64,000 nt of DNA from Gymnopus androsaceus JB14 (Eukaryota; Basidiomycota; Agaricomycetes; Agaricales; Omphalotaceae), in the NCBI GenBank assembly GCA_009733575.1, contig ML769406.1:112085-176084 (forward strand). The letters are read 5' to 3'. Position numbers and translations under genes: made by a program. How positions within the stretch are numbered: position 1 is the first letter of the stretch; each line of letters opens with the position of its first letter. The notes below the pieces were generated by a model. The model saw only the letters and a program-made list of their open reading frames with translations. It did not search any database and had not been told where the DNA came from. Below, one piece after another: positions 23,800 to 36,154 of this stretch.

Positions 23800-24347
23800 T
23801 CGGTGCGGGTCATAGGGAGGCTTATTTATGTGTTACCATTTTCTTCAAACGATTGTACCCCACTATATATTACTTTACAGATGTCTGTAAACACTAGTAC
23901 ATACATACATCAGATACTGGCATTGACTCGTCGATTTTATTCTGATCCTCTTTGGTGTGGATGCATGATTTGCACTTGAATCCGCAAGTCGCTAGGAATC
24001 CGACTAACATAGCTAAACATTCGGACGGTGAGTCGATTTTCTCTTCGATTTTATCTCTAAACATTGTCCAGGGTCCTTTTAGAGTTTCTGGAGGATCCGC
24101 GCGTTCAACATTCAGGTCCTGAACTAGAGGCTCACGGTCGCTCACGAATTTATTTGTGACGTGCTTCCAAATCCCCGGTCTTCCCAATTTTGGCGATCTT
24201 CCTATAATGCACTTCCTCATACTTTGTAACGGTAAAGCGGTAATTCCTCACATCCGATGAATACGAGTTCCATCGGCTCATACTGTATAACATCCTAACG
24301 CTAATGCAATACCAACCTGCATACGCAATTCACGGCAGACGCTGGTC

Positions 24348-24354
24348 TATATAT
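24348..24354 (+). promoter_or_regulatory. TATA box of the SDR gene
   Basis: TATATAT lies 43-49 bases upstream of the ATG at 24397, a spacing much like the TATA of the preceding gene. Confidence 0.5.
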
Positions 24355-24396
24355 CCTGTATGTTTTCGACCCCAGGATTAGTATTCATCTCCACCC

Positions 24397-25443
24397 ATGT
24401 CCTCAGTCGCAGCAATCCGCTCATCTAATACCTCGATCTCATTTCCTTACAGCCCCGTAGCTGTCTTTATCGGAGGCACCTCCGGAATCGGGCAAGGAAT
24501 AGCAGAGGCATTCGCTCGACACACTCAAGGCAGAGCAGATATCATTCTTGTCGGACGCAATCGCGCTGCAGCAGAAGCTATTATTTCTAGCTTCCCTCAG
24601 CCTAGCGAGTCCGAGCTGGGAGGTAGCAGAAAGCCCAAACACGAGTTCCTCGTTTGCGATGCTACTCTGATGCGGAACGTCCACAGCACGTCAAGAGAGC
24701 TGCTTACTCTTGCGCCCAAGATTAATTTCTTGGTGATGTGCCCTGGATTCACAAGTTTGGGATGGGATGAAACGGATGAAGGTATAGAAAAGAGGATGGC
24801 CTTGCATTATTATGCACGGTGGAAGTTCATCCAGGAGCTCTTACCGGCGTTGGAAAGAGCGAAAGGGGATGGAGAAGATGCAAAGGTTTTGTCGACTTTG
24901 ACGACTAATAGAAAAGGGGGTTTGAATTTGAATGATCCTGGATTGAAGAAGACAAAGCCTAGTTCAACCTCTGTCGTTACCACCATATACAATGACTTGA
25001 TGATAGATGTGAGTAGTATATGCAAATTACTAGTAGGCCGTGAAACTGATGATTTTATACAGGAGCTCACCGTTCGCCATCCGTCTCTTACTTTCATTCA
25101 TGGATATCCAGGTCAATCTAGTGCCTTATAAGCAGGCTAAAATTACTTATGTTCGTGGAGACGGCGCAGTAAAGCCTCTCCCAGTCGGCTTATACGTGTC
25201 GCATCTGTACCTGTACTGGCCCTGCTCAAACCTATGTTGAACTCAAAGGAAGACGTGGGTGAATATTTCTTTCACGGCATGGTACACACTGCTTCCAAAG
25301 CTGGAGGCTGGAGATTAGACCAGTTTGGGGAAGAAATGGGAGAAAAACACAAGTATGCAGAGGATGTCGAGGCGCGGGGAAAGCTTTGGGAGCATACGGA
25401 AGAGGTAATGAAGGCTTGTAAAGGTTTGGAAGAGACTCGTTAG
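24397..25443 (+). CDS. short-chain dehydrogenase/reductase family protein
   Basis: The start MSSVAAIRSSNTSISFPYSP leads into VFIGGTSGIGQGIAEAF, the TGxxxGIG cofactor loop of the SDR family in variant form (GGTSGIG). IILVGRNRAAAEAI follows and suggests NADP (Arg after strand 2). CDATLMRNV and NFLVMCPGF stand at the positions of the acidic D-x-T motif and the NNAG motif (here MCPG). The usual YxxxK is not evident; the region LNLNDPGLKKTK suggests the divergent fungal SDR group acting near oxidoreductase or ketoreductase genes. An intron at about 25010-25062 restores ELTVRHPSLTFIHGYPG. A further intron near 25110-25190 is needed before LNSKEDVGEYFFHGMVHTAS, but I could not find junctions that keep the frame. 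The gene ends at 25443. Confidence 0.75.
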
Positions 25444-26156
25444 TCTGGAAATGATACGTTGATAGTTGATCGTTGATGAGCGTAGGCGCGTCAGACGTAC
25501 TTTAGCGCTCGACAGGTTCCTCATGATCTCAAGAATTCAGAATTCCGCTTGGCAAATACGAACCGTCAATCAGCCGCAATCTCTGTGGGCCAAGTCGCGT
25601 ATTGCCGTGCGGTCCTTATCCTTAATTTTGCTCATCTACTGCTCGGAACAATCATTCTCCTCGATTCCGCTACTAGCAGCAAACATTGGGCGGTGAATTA
25701 CCGTGTCATACATCTCCTTTCTTCTGTCAATATGACGCGCTCATTGTTCCTTGGCATAAAACTGAATTCTGTCGTCCTCCTCAAGTCTTTCACTACGCAT
25801 TGCTACAATCATTCAATGATACGTCTTTCAACTGTCCTCATCCCGGACGGTGTTGACTTATCCAGAGTCGTTTTCCTGTGTTACTGTACCAGCATGAACC
25901 AGAGAAAAGTAGTCAAAAAAAACTATTTAAACTGGTCAAATCCACATCGAAAAGCATCAATTCGCTCTTTCGTTTTCTCCCCAGCTTCTTTTTGGCCAGG
26001 TTGCCCTACGAGCCTCTTTCGTTCCTTCTTTTATTCATCCTTCCCTTGAACGTTATTAGGTATACCTGATTTACAGCTTGATCCAGTAGATCCTTGACTG
26101 ATTACTTCGTCAGCTACGCACACTCAGCTTTAACTACGGGCCTTACTTGAAAAACC
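25444..26156. promoter_or_regulatory. upstream region of the secreted-protein gene
   Basis: A 167-codon open frame here is low in charged domains and looks like chance. The block 25960-26045 is rich in pyrimidines (TTCGTTTTCTCCCC, TTCGTTCCTTCTTTT), as often seen just upstream of strongly expressed fungal genes. ACTATTTAAAC at about 25922 could be a TATA-like element, though it is far from the ATG. Confidence 0.3.
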
Positions 26157-26980
26157 ATGTTTGTCAAAGCCGCTCTTTCCTTGCTTTCCCTCTCTGCCTT
26201 GGCTGGTAGCGCTCTTGCCGCTCCCTTCAATCCCGCGACTCAGAGTTTAGGTGTGTAAATTCAATACTTCAACACCACATTCCATCTCATCCTTTACTAG
26301 ACCGCCGCTACCTATCCTTCGACAATTGGGGTGGTTATTCTTCTCTGGATAACTTTGACAACTTTTACGGCGTTGACAACTTCTCCGGCCAAATCAGCGA
26401 ACAGGTTGTGGTTGAACAGCAGGAAGTTGTCTGCGAATCTGTCAGCATCGAAATTGTTCAGCAGAAGCTCCTTGTGCTTCAAGAGATCGCCAAACAGTAA
26501 GACCCGTCCCCTTTCTTCTGAGCTTTCATCGTATTCATTATCATATACAGGATCATCACAGAGCAAATCTGCCAGGTGGAAACCCAAACAATCGGCGAGT
26601 GAAGCTTCGTGAACTGCATATGATGATGGAATACTTATACTTCTCCTCCATCAGTCTTCCAGCAGTATATCGCATCCTGCAGCCACTTCAGTTCGGACTT
26701 GCTCCGCACCTCTGGCCTCGAGGCTGGCTACGACTCTTCCATTGTCGATCACTTTGGAAGTTTCTACAACTCTGATGGGTCCCTTTCCACCGTAAGCCTC
26801 TTTATCAGTCTAAATAATCCGACGACTAATCTTAACCAGTCGGATCTTGGTTTCTCTGGGAGCGATATTGGCCAGAATGTCATTGTTCCCAGTAGCAACT
26901 GGAACAGCGAGACCTCCCCCATCTCTGTTGGTAACGCCTTCAACGCCGCCATGGGTGCTATCACTGGCCAAACTTTCTAG
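26157..26980 (+). CDS. small secreted protein of a conserved basidiomycete family
   Basis: ATG at 26157 gives MFVKAALSLLSLSALAGSALA, a signal peptide with a likely cleavage after ALA. The mature protein has a Gly/Asn/Asp-rich start (DNWGGYSSLDNFDNF), then a helical Gln/Val-rich core (QVVVEQQEVVCESVSIEIVQ; KQIITEQICQVETQTI), then LEAGYDSSIVDHFGSFYNSD and SDLGFSGSDIGQNVIVPSS, ending GAITGQTF at 26980. This pattern is known to me as a family of secreted proteins of unknown function in Agaricomycetes. It needs a GC donor: intron 26595-26654 (GCGAGT...CATCAG) joins TQTI to VFQQYIASCSH. Total length is about 210 residues with a few Cys. Confidence 0.8.
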
Positions 26981-27483
26981 ATAGGTTTTTGTGTACAGTA
27001 CTCCCAATCCGATCTGGCAGCTCACCGTAGTTTCACCGATATTTGTCGGAATGATCATGATGATCCGCGTTCTGTTTACTTTCTGTAGGGTTTTTGCGGT
27101 ATTTCTTTTCAAGTCTTTGGATGTAATTTAACTCTTGTGTAATTTCTGGCATTGCCATGGTACAATGTCGAGCGGATTTTCAATATCAGCTGTCCAGTGT
27201 CCTCGACGCGCAACAACTCGACGCGATCAATCCGCGGAATATTCAAGTTCTCTGCGATGTGAAAAAGAACCTGAAAATAAAAATATCTCGCGAATATCCG
27301 CACTCTTGAGCAGCTGAGCAGCTGATATGTTCCTTGTTGGCAGGAAGACAGGAAGGGGCTAGGAGGGTTGACTTGTACTAGTATATCCAAGAACGAGCGC
27401 CCGGCGAAACGTCGGGAAAATTGAACCGATTTGATTTAGAGATGGGCTTTTAATACCACTTGCACTACGACTCCCATCTTACT

Positions 27484-30400
27484 ATGGCTCCCTCAGACTT
27501 TGCAAACGCCAACATCGACGAGATTGTAGAGCAGTTAACTACGGAAGAAGCTATCTTGTTGCTCGCCGGAGTTGGATTTTGGCACACCCATGCTATTGAC
27601 CGATTGGGTATTCCGGCTGTAAAGGCGCGTCTTTCTTTCCAATCATACCTTTTCACCGTTATCTGAAAGTGCTTGCAGGTCAGTGATGGTCCAAACGGTA
27701 TCCGTGGCAACCATTTCTTCATGGGTACACCTGCCAAATGTCTTCCGGTTCGCGTCTTGCTTTAGTGTTGCTTTCGAAGTTGAACTTGACCTCGGTATCA
27801 GTCTGCTACCGCATTAGGCGCTACTTGGGATACGTCGCTGATCGAGACCGTTGGCCTCAAACTTTTGGCCGGAGAAGCGAAGCTACGAGGTGCCGCAGTC
27901 GCTCTAGCTCCCACTTGCAATATCCAACGCGTAAGTCGCGCTCATTGAGTGCTATTGGAAGTTCAATCTCATACGATTCGGTTCAATTTTAGAATCCCCT
28001 AGGTGGCAGGGTGAGACATAGTGCATTTCTATGATACAACCGGTTATCTGACGATTCATCAGAGTTTCGAGAGCTTCTCCGAGGACCCTCATCTTTCGGG
28101 AATGATTGCTGCTGCCTATGTGAAAGGTGTCCAGTCCGGAGGTATAGCTACGACAATCAAGCATTTTGTGTTCGTACAACCTCTGATTTGATATTGACCT
28201 TTTTAACATTGATTTCCAGCGGAAATGACAAGGAAAACGACCGTATGGCCTACGATAGTATTATGAGTGATCGTGCTTTGCGCGAGATCTACCTCATGCC
28301 CTTTATGCTTGCCCAGAAGTATGCACAACCTTGGAGCTACATGACAGCGTAGGCAATACCCTTCTCTCATGAATCTCATCAAGACTGATCTGATTGCAAT
28401 AGTTATAACCGAGTAAACGGAACACACGTATCTGAAAATCCTTTCATTATTCAGAATATTCTTCGCGATGAATGGAAGTTTGACGGAATGGTCAGTAAAA
28501 AATCCGATGTTTACCAAAGCTAACCTTCATATATTCAATTTCGTTAGGTTATGAGTGATTGGTACGTGCATTAACCAACAAAGAGAGTCATATTCACATT
28601 TGTTCCAGGTTCGGAGTTTTCAGCATTGATAGTAGTATTAACGCAGGGCTTGATCTCGAGATGCCCGGAACAAACAAATGGAGGACACTAGATTTGGTGA
28701 AACGCTCTATTGGGTCTCGTAAGCTCACTGTTCGAACTGTGAAAGCCAGGGCCAGGAATGTCCTTGAATTCGTAAAAAAGTGTTGTCAAGAATGTCCAGA
28801 GGTGAGCTTCGAATCCTATATGTGTGCTCTCGGTTGGTTTAACGTTATATCAGGTTCTTGACGGAGATGGGGAAGAACGAACAGTAGAGACCGAGGAGGA
28901 TAAGGCGCTTATGCGCAAAGTCGCTGCAGAGTCTATCGTGCTCCTCAAGAACGACGGCGACCTACTTCCACTCAAACCCAAAGAGCAAGGATTGAAGAAA
29001 ATCGCAATCGTTGGTGGCAACGCTAAAGCCCGAGTACTTTCTGGAGGTGGATCTGCTGCGCTGAAGCCATCATACTTCATTTCGCCTTACGAGGGTATTA
29101 CCAAAGCGCTGGAGAAGGAGTTTGGAAGCGAAGTGGAGGTAACTTATTGCGAGGGCGCGAGAGGTGAATATTTCTCTGACGTTGGTTCCTTCTGTAAGAC
29201 TAAATGTCATCCCATATAGCTTATATGACTATGCCTACCCTTGAACAAGAGTTGATAACGGAAGATGGTCAGCCTGGGTGGATCGGATCGTGGTACTCCC
29301 ACCTCAGTGATACTAGTATGACGCCAGTCGATAAACCGCTCAGTTCACGCTTGGTAGACGAAACCCGAAACTTTATCGGCACCTCTTATCCGAAAGAGCT
29401 GACGAAGAGGTGGACATTGAAGCTCCGCGGGTTCCTCCGCCCAAGATTGGCGGATACACCTTTCGAGTTTGGGCTTATGGTTGCAGGGAGGGGAAAAGTA
29501 CGTGCTTTTAAGTATCTTCAAGTCACGTCTCTCAGTTTGACATCAGCTGTTCATCGACGGACAACTTGTTATTGACAATTGGACTCGTCAACGAAGGGGA
29601 GACTCGTTCTTCAACACTGGAACCTTGGAGGAGAAGGGTGTTTTCACGCTGAAAGCTAACACCAAGCATGAGGTTCTCGTTGAGTATTGTAACGTTCGTG
29701 GCCCGGCCGATGGAGACGAAGACGAAGATATCATGGACAGGTGAGGCAGGCCATCCACGTTGTTTCATTCGCTCAATTCCCTATTGGACCAGTAATCCTG
29801 GAGTGCAGCTGGGAGGCGACACCGTTGAAGATTTCGACAAGCTTATGGATCAAGCTGTCTCTCTAGCCAAGGAAGCGGATGCCGTGATCGCTGTCGTTGG
29901 TTTGAATGCGGATTGGGAGACTGAAGGTTACGACCGAACCACTCTGGGACTTCCAGGCAGGACAGATGAGCTCATCTCCAAGATCGCGGCCAGCAATAAG
30001 AAGACTATCGTAGTAACCCAATCTGTAAGTGATATCTCCCTTCACCTGAGAGGATGCTTATCCTTGTTCGATAGGGTTCCGCGATTACTATGCCTTGGGC
30101 AGACGAGGTTCCCAGTATGATACATGCATGGTACTTGGGCAACGCTACAGGCGACGCAATCGCGGATGTTCTCTTTGGGAAATGTAATCCTTCTGGAAAG
30201 TTGAGCATGACATTCCCGAAGCGTTTGGAAGATGTCCCTTCACACGGACACTTTCATTCTGAGAACGGAAAAGTAAGAGGTATTTCATCAGTTTATAACG
30301 CTTACTAAAAATGCGTAGGTTCGATACGGCGAAGATCTCTATGTGGTACGCTGCTTAATGGCATATGAGAGACACATCACTTAAGCCTTCCACAGGGATA

Positions 30401-30907
30401 CAAACACTATCATCATCGCAAAATTGCACCACAATTCGCGTTCGGGTATGATGGCCATCCTTTATAAATTTTGCAACTGACCAACTTTCTTCTGCTAGTC
30501 ATGGACTTTCATATACGACGTTCTCGCTGACTTCATTGAAACTGTCTGAGCCCGCCAACGCTAATAAGCACTGTTCCTTCACTGCAACAGTCACCGTCAC
30601 CAATACAGGGTCCATTTCTGGGTCGGAAGTTGTTCAGCTCTACATAACTCTTCCCTCGACACCCGAATACACGCATCCCGAACTACAACTCAGGGCCTTC
30701 CAAAAAGTACACGATTTACAGCCCGGGAAAAGCGTAGACGTTGAGATTCCAGTGGATAAGTACGGTGTGTCATACTGGGATGATAAGATTCACAGCTGGG
30801 TGGTCGAGAGAGGTATATACGGTGTTAAAGTGGGGGTGAGCAGTGAGTATTTCTCGCTTGAAAGCGCGCTCGAGGTAAAGGAGGGCTTTGAGTGGAATGG
30901 TTTGTAG
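27484..30907 (+). CDS. GH3 beta-glucosidase with PA14 insert, intracellular type
   Basis: A multi-exon gene of about 850 residues hydrolysing terminal beta-D-glucosyl residues of cello-oligosaccharides and glucosides. ATG at 27484 ([20 protein letters not shown]) has no signal peptide. The N-terminal GH3 domain shows [50 protein letters not shown], and VMSDWFGVFSI with the nucleophile Asp. The C-terminal domain starts at [15 protein letters not shown]; a PA14-type insert follows ([20 protein letters not shown]), then [13 protein letters not shown] and [20 protein letters not shown] fibronectin-like FnIII domain ([21 protein letters not shown]) ends at GFEWNGL. All exons after the first can be joined in frame. 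The first intron (about 27625-27678) may use a GC donor. Confidence 0.93.
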
Positions 30908-31737
30908 GTAAGTAGACTAAAGAATAATTAACTGTATGTACAAATTCTCTTTCAATTACTTATATGTTTAACTTCTCATGCAAGAGTCATTAATTCAGAT
31001 CTCTGCTGCTGCTCTCCTATCTAATTTCCATCCAGATACTTTGGTACTCTTTGCCTGTTCAAGGACCAATGTCGAGCTGGCAAGATTGAACTCACTTGCA
31101 CGATTGTTTAATAAAGGTTCTGGAAGTCGGAAGTCCGGAACCATTATATCTCTTCTTCTCCGACTCGGAAGCCTTCTACCTAGGATCTCTGTGATCTGTT
31201 CATCAATATTTCAAGAAGGTTGTCTAGCACGAAATCTCAGGATCGAAACGTAAAGACCATGGAGAACCAGCACAGCGACGAGATATCTCAATGTTCACTC
31301 ATGGACAACTGAGCCGTCACAACTCCAATCAATTGCTTTAAATGGAACAAGGAGGCAATCGCGTTTCATCAATAGAAATCTGTCCAATGAGCTTATCGGT
31401 GACCCCGGAGTCTATGTGACGTTTAAGAGGAGGGTTCTTTACCTCACACATTCACCGCTCTTAACCGCCTCTCCCTACCTAGTGCCCACTGCAGTCTGCT
31501 AATATCTACCAGGATATTACTCAAGCGCGCCTCTATTCGTACTATTCGACGATTGCTAGCGTGTACTAGTGCGCGAGCCACTAGTACAACAACTGCCTCA
31601 AGTTGACTGGCACATCCGAACTCGATAGAAAGGATTCTTGCGAGACATAATGCTGGCCATGGTAAGTAAGGACGTAGCCAATGTCGTAGGTTCAAGGCAC
31701 TGAAATGGAACTTGATATAGCAACCCCCGGTTCATAT
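30908..31737. other. intergenic region, no gene recognised
   Basis: Contains the 3' flank of the GH3 gene. Between 31440 and 31700 there is a coding-like stretch that may be the N-terminal helix of the following F-box relic, but its frame is broken, so I do not call it as a gene. Confidence 0.4.
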
Positions 31738-32843
31738 CCTTGATAACGACAGCCTCACCAAGATCTTTAGTGCTTGCGTAGCACTAGAGGACTCACTTGA
31801 AGATTCTGTCCATAAGGATGCATGTCTGGATACACGCCGATCCCCATGGATATTGGGCCAGGTTTGCAGGAGATGGAGACATTCCGTTCTGTCTTCACCG
31901 CTTCTCTGGACCTCTGTCAGTCTTTGGCTCGATCATCCTCATTGCGACGACCGTCGTATACGCTTCCTTTTTAATCTGTATCTTTCACGCTCTGCATCCT
32001 GCAATCTTGACGTGATCATCCAAAGCGAAACATGTTTTCGAAACCGTCCTTCGAATTTAAATCCTCTTCTATCATCATCTTCCCGGTGGCGTACACTAAC
32101 AATGAACATACCAATTTCATCGTATCAATTCTTCTCGACACTCACTGGATTTCTTGAATCCCTGGAAGTACTTCATATCCGACACCCTTATCGAAACAAA
32201 CCCCAAGCTTTAGTAGGCGATCTCAGCAATTTAACAGACGGAATAAGAATATTTAAATTCTGCCACAATCTCAAACGCCTCTCGCTCCAAGATATTCCAT
32301 TCCCGAGAGACGTATTCCACCTACCGTGGACAGGAGATCCAACATTTCAGCGCGCATTCGTCGTTGAACTTGATTTCGAACTCTGTGATCTTTAAGGCCC
32401 TGCAGGGATTCCGTAACCTCACTTCCTGCCTCCTCGAGTGTCGACTTGTAGCCAAATCGCACAAAGCACAGCAGCTTATGCTTCCTGTTCTTCATTCGAT
32501 GACGCTTCTTTCGGTGGACGACAACCCGGAGGTAACAGGAGCGTTCCGAACAGGGGCTGCTCAGATCATATCATGGCTGACGCTTCCTGTTTTGGAAAAC
32601 CTACAGCTTCGGCACAGGTCCAGAAAAGAGTCCGAAGCTCAGTTGGTCTTTGAGCTTATCCGGCTTATTCGTCGCTCTCGCTGTGGGATTAGAGAACTGC
32701 ATCTGCGTTTATCTCCTCCCATGAGCGACACAGGTGTCGTTTCAATCCTGAAGGAGATCTCTCCGTCGCTCGAGAAGCTTTCTCTTCTCTGCCTCGGCGA
32801 AACGTCCGAGTTTCTTCCAGCAGATACAACAGGCTCTATGTAA
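31738..32843 (+). pseudogene. F-box/LRR-type protein, frameshifted
   Basis: The frame ILDNDSLTKIFSACVALEDS then RRSPWILGQVCRRWRHSVLS and SSPLLWTSVSL is the F-box-like start of the very large Agaricomycete family; these proteins usually recruit substrates to SCF ubiquitin ligases. Leucine-rich repeats follow (LESLEVLHIRH; CHNLKRLSLQDIPF). The frame changes near 32345-32390, where the first frame ends in CDL and a second frame carries on (ALQGFRNLTSCLLECRLVA through LEKLSLLCLGETSEF) to 32843. The start codon is unclear. Either this is a decayed member of the family or the break is a sequence error. Confidence 0.65.
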
Positions 32844-33246
32844 CTCTGGTTTTCACATCCCGCCTCTGCGCTTTACAGAAGCTGAAACTAGCGTTATCAC
32901 TTGGATATTATGATGGCCCTATCTAGACCACCTGTGCGGTTCAGAGAAGTGCTATGATTATGATGCGGGATGGTCCTACAGTATTACATGCTTTGTTGCA
33001 TTCAAGTTGGCCTTCGCGCCTGGGTAAAATAGATCTATTGTCCAGCAATGCTTCAGGATCGCCTGGCCCTAGTCGAGCGCTAGTTTACCGAACAGGATTA
33101 ATTCCATGATCAAGTGAAGGTCCTACTCCAAGAGGAGCACAATAGACCACCATCGAAACTGGACCACGGCTAATACATAGCCATATTGGGCCACAGGCCA
33201 CAATGGTTTGATCGGTCAAATCAAAGTCAAAGCTTTGAAAAAATGT
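32844..33246. other. intergenic region, no gene recognised
   Basis: A possible continuation of the preceding relic (TSRLCALQKLKLALSLGYYD, about 32850-32910) is interrupted by a stop. Nothing else is seen until the TATA box of the next gene. Confidence 0.4.
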
Positions 33247-33256
33247 TATATAAAAG
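33247..33256 (+). promoter_or_regulatory. TATA box
   Basis: TATATAAAAG lies about 100 bases before the ATG at 33351. It favours 33351 over the upstream in-frame ATG at 33186 as the translation start, because the latter would precede the TATA box. Confidence 0.6.
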
Positions 33257-33350
33257 ACCAGACAACATTCTCGGAATCGTCACGATTCTCTGGACGATAA
33301 CTATCACTATCATTCGAATCCTCGTTCACCGTCACTATCCACCTAATACC

Positions 33351-34487
33351 ATGTCGTCGCAGCCATTCGGTCAATCCATAGAATCGCAGGCTTTTCTTCC
33401 ATTGGGCCAATTCCTAGAATCATCGTTCACCAATAGGGTTAACTACCCCTACATGAACATCGGCTTCAACAACACTACGTTTTTCCGCGGCGCCGCCACT
33501 GCCCGCGTTCCATGATATCATTGCTCCTGGAGAGTTCCCGTACACAGGTCACTTTGCACCTTTCGATGAAGTAGAAGAAAATCCTGAACATGAGTCTGAT
33601 GATGGTAAGTCTATCGAATAGCATCTGGGACTGCACGATTAGACTGACCCTATTTGCAGCACTCGTCCTCGTTCCCCATCGACAGCCTTCTCCTCGAAGA
33701 ATCGGTCTTTGAAAATCCTAGGCCCGCACCGAAGCCAAAATCGTTTTACGAGCTTGCTAAGAGCAACGACGAAGACGAGCTGACAGTCCAGAAGCTCCTT
33801 CGAGAGGTCGATTCTTTGGAAGCTGCGACTGAAGTCGAGAATTCACGTGTAGCGCCGACCACCACCACTAACCCCCAAGCTGCCCAAAATATGGATTTCG
33901 AACTCCCTGGCTCAAGCTTCCCTTTTCCATACGCGGCTTTTTCGTCAGACCGACGCGCCACCGCTACTCCGACTCCTCTGGACGAGTTTCATCAGCTTCC
34001 TGTCGAACTTTCTCCCAAGCTCGAGCTCGAAAAATATCCATTCTTCTCCATCATTCGCAGCTATGGGCAGGAGGCGATCTCTCCAAAGACAAAGACACTC
34101 GACATCGATTTAGAGACAGTCCTTAACGCCTATGGAAAGCGGGAACAATCCTCCAATATGGCTACTTCCGACAAGAAGCGACTGCGCTCTAACGAGAACG
34201 TTGAGCCTCGGTCGCAGAAATGGGAGCAGCCAGATCTGCCCCTTCGTCCAAGTCAACAGTCGAAGCTCGCAGACGTCCAACCTATTTTCACCAATCCTTG
34301 GGATGGGAACAAGGTCATAGACTCTTATCGAACGGGCGAGGGAGTGGTATACTCCACCGAGGCTGCTTGGCATAAGAGGGCTACCGCGGAGATGCACACG
34401 ACATCGACTCGGAGGGAATATTTTGGCTCGGACGACGATGAAGTTTATATTCCACCGCGAGTTGTACGTTCCAAGTTTTCCGACTGA
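33351..34487 (+). CDS. hypothetical protein, largely disordered
   Basis: I do not recognise this protein. It starts MSSQPFGQSIESQAFLPLGQ; the visible parts continue as FHDIIAPGEFPYTGHFAPFD, an acidic patch EEENPEHESDD, and after an intron (33606-33659) an 830-bp exon to 34487. That exon is rich in Ser, Pro, Glu and Lys (PRPAPKPKSFYELAKSNDED; KRLRSNENVEPRSQKWEQ), and ends FGSDDDEVYIPPRVVRSKFSD. Two joins fail by one base: a run of five T at about 33480 ends the first frame at VP, and the exon 1-exon 2 phase does not match. Both would be explained by small indels. A nuclear role is possible from the basic patch but not shown. Confidence 0.5.
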
Positions 34488-36154
34488 AGGCAGAGGGAAA
34501 TCTTGATGTTCGCGTAGGAGAAAGAATGGTAATAGCAATTGTTGCAAGTTTGTACTAGGATTTTAGATTTGTTCGATTAGGAAACTGTATTAGTATATAT
34601 TAACGTAGATACCCCAAGTTTTTAATTTGACAGTTGCCTAAGGGTGCATATATGTCGTTCTACAGGTCCAAAGATTTTCGAATCTGTTTATTTGCGCCCG
34701 AAATGAATACAAAGGCTGAGAAAGCTGTATTCATTCAGCCTCTCGTTTTCATAGCTTTCCATTTATTTCTCGGTCCAAACAAACAAGTTCAAGAGACTGT
34801 TGAGCCTTGACCTTAGAACTATATGCAACAGGCAATACAGCGTGAACATCCCGTTTTACGGTGTACGACGGCATTGCTCGAAAGCTGGAGGTTAAACTGC
34901 GCGCGCAGAAGGAGATGGCTGAATTCTGGATCAACGAGCCGTGGATGACCACTGTGAATTCGACACCTTTCGGACTGACAGTCTCCGACAATTAGAGGTA
35001 TTCGGCCGCGCTGATTCACTCTGGTAGTATTCGTGGCGGGCAGGATAAGCCAACGTAAGATGACAGAGACGGGACGGGATATTGATATAGAGTTGCAGGA
35101 AATAGTCGCGTGCTCTATTAGGTGTAGTAGGGAAAGAGATTCAGTAGTATCACTCCATGGTAGAGTCTATGGATGATGAAGCGGCGCCAAACGGATGGAC
35201 GGTTGCGATGGATAGTAAGTTGAAGATCAAAGGACATAATTTGGAAGTTAATCCAAGATGGACGGAAAAGTATTCGAAGGATGGTCCATGAAGCGACTCC
35301 CGCGCTATGGTTCGAAAGTCGATTCAGATACAAAAACAACGAATTCCATCGATCCGCAGACCTAACGTTCCGATATAGCACTCTAGTTTCCGTCCAACCA
35401 GCCTTCCCACATCGCCAATCTCCAGTCTCCATCTTCACTCTCAAATCTCGACTACGATGGGGAAAATTCAGCCCGATGTCATCTGAAACCAGTCCGCAAA
35501 TAGACGGCTTAATAGACGAAAGCTCGGGTGCGGCGGCCAGTGAGCAGTGACCAGCTAACCAGCCAGAATTGATATCCAATTTTGAGAGGGTCTTGAAGGT
35601 GGAAAGCCGAAGCGCAGGTTTGGCGAGTAAGGGTTACGAAAGACTTTTGGCATTTGAGTCACTGAGGTACGATTCAAAAGTAAGAGACATAGATACCCGT
35701 TGATTCCATGGCCAGCTGTTAATCGCTCACTCTGGATGCTAGAGGCTGAGCGGTGGAGACATCCAGGAAGCGAGGGCGGAAGTACCGGCAAGAGATGATA
35801 TACGCAAGATTTTGGTCGTGGTTCGAAAGTGAAAATGACTCGTTGATGGAGTATACCACGTCCTGGTTGAAATATTACATAACCTTTCCTCGCTGGAACG
35901 CTCGAGACTTGGCATGGGGGATTCAAAGTCCTGCAACGACTAGTTAAGGATGTCCTCCCGATCGCCCCCACCCTGTTTTTTGTTGTGGCGTTGGTCAAGG
36001 TCTGGAACTCGCTAAGTCGTAATCAATGGGACTAGAAGCGAGATTGTTGAGAATTTACGTCATTTGTCTCTCTCCTCGGAGGCAAACAATGAACTTGCTT
36101 CAGATTGAAATTGGCCTGACCTCGAAAGATGGATTAGACACCTAAGCCGCGGTA
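34488..36154. other. intergenic region with weak coding-like fragments
   Basis: Contains the 3' flank of the preceding gene with AT-rich DNA. Minus-strand frames at 35118-35579 and 35555-35998 lack recognised domains and seem degenerate; I cannot tell them from chance. Confidence 0.35.

Noticed and set aside
23894..24220. 108-codon minus-strand frame with a few Cys between two genes
   Set aside because: Composition is acceptable, but there is no known domain, no splice signals and it overlaps the flanks of two plus-strand genes including the likely promoter of the SDR gene.
25549..26049. 167-codon plus-strand frame upstream of the secreted-protein gene
   Set aside because: It overlaps the pyrimidine-rich promoter region, lacks any domain, and its end falls just before the transcription start region of the next gene; best read as chance.
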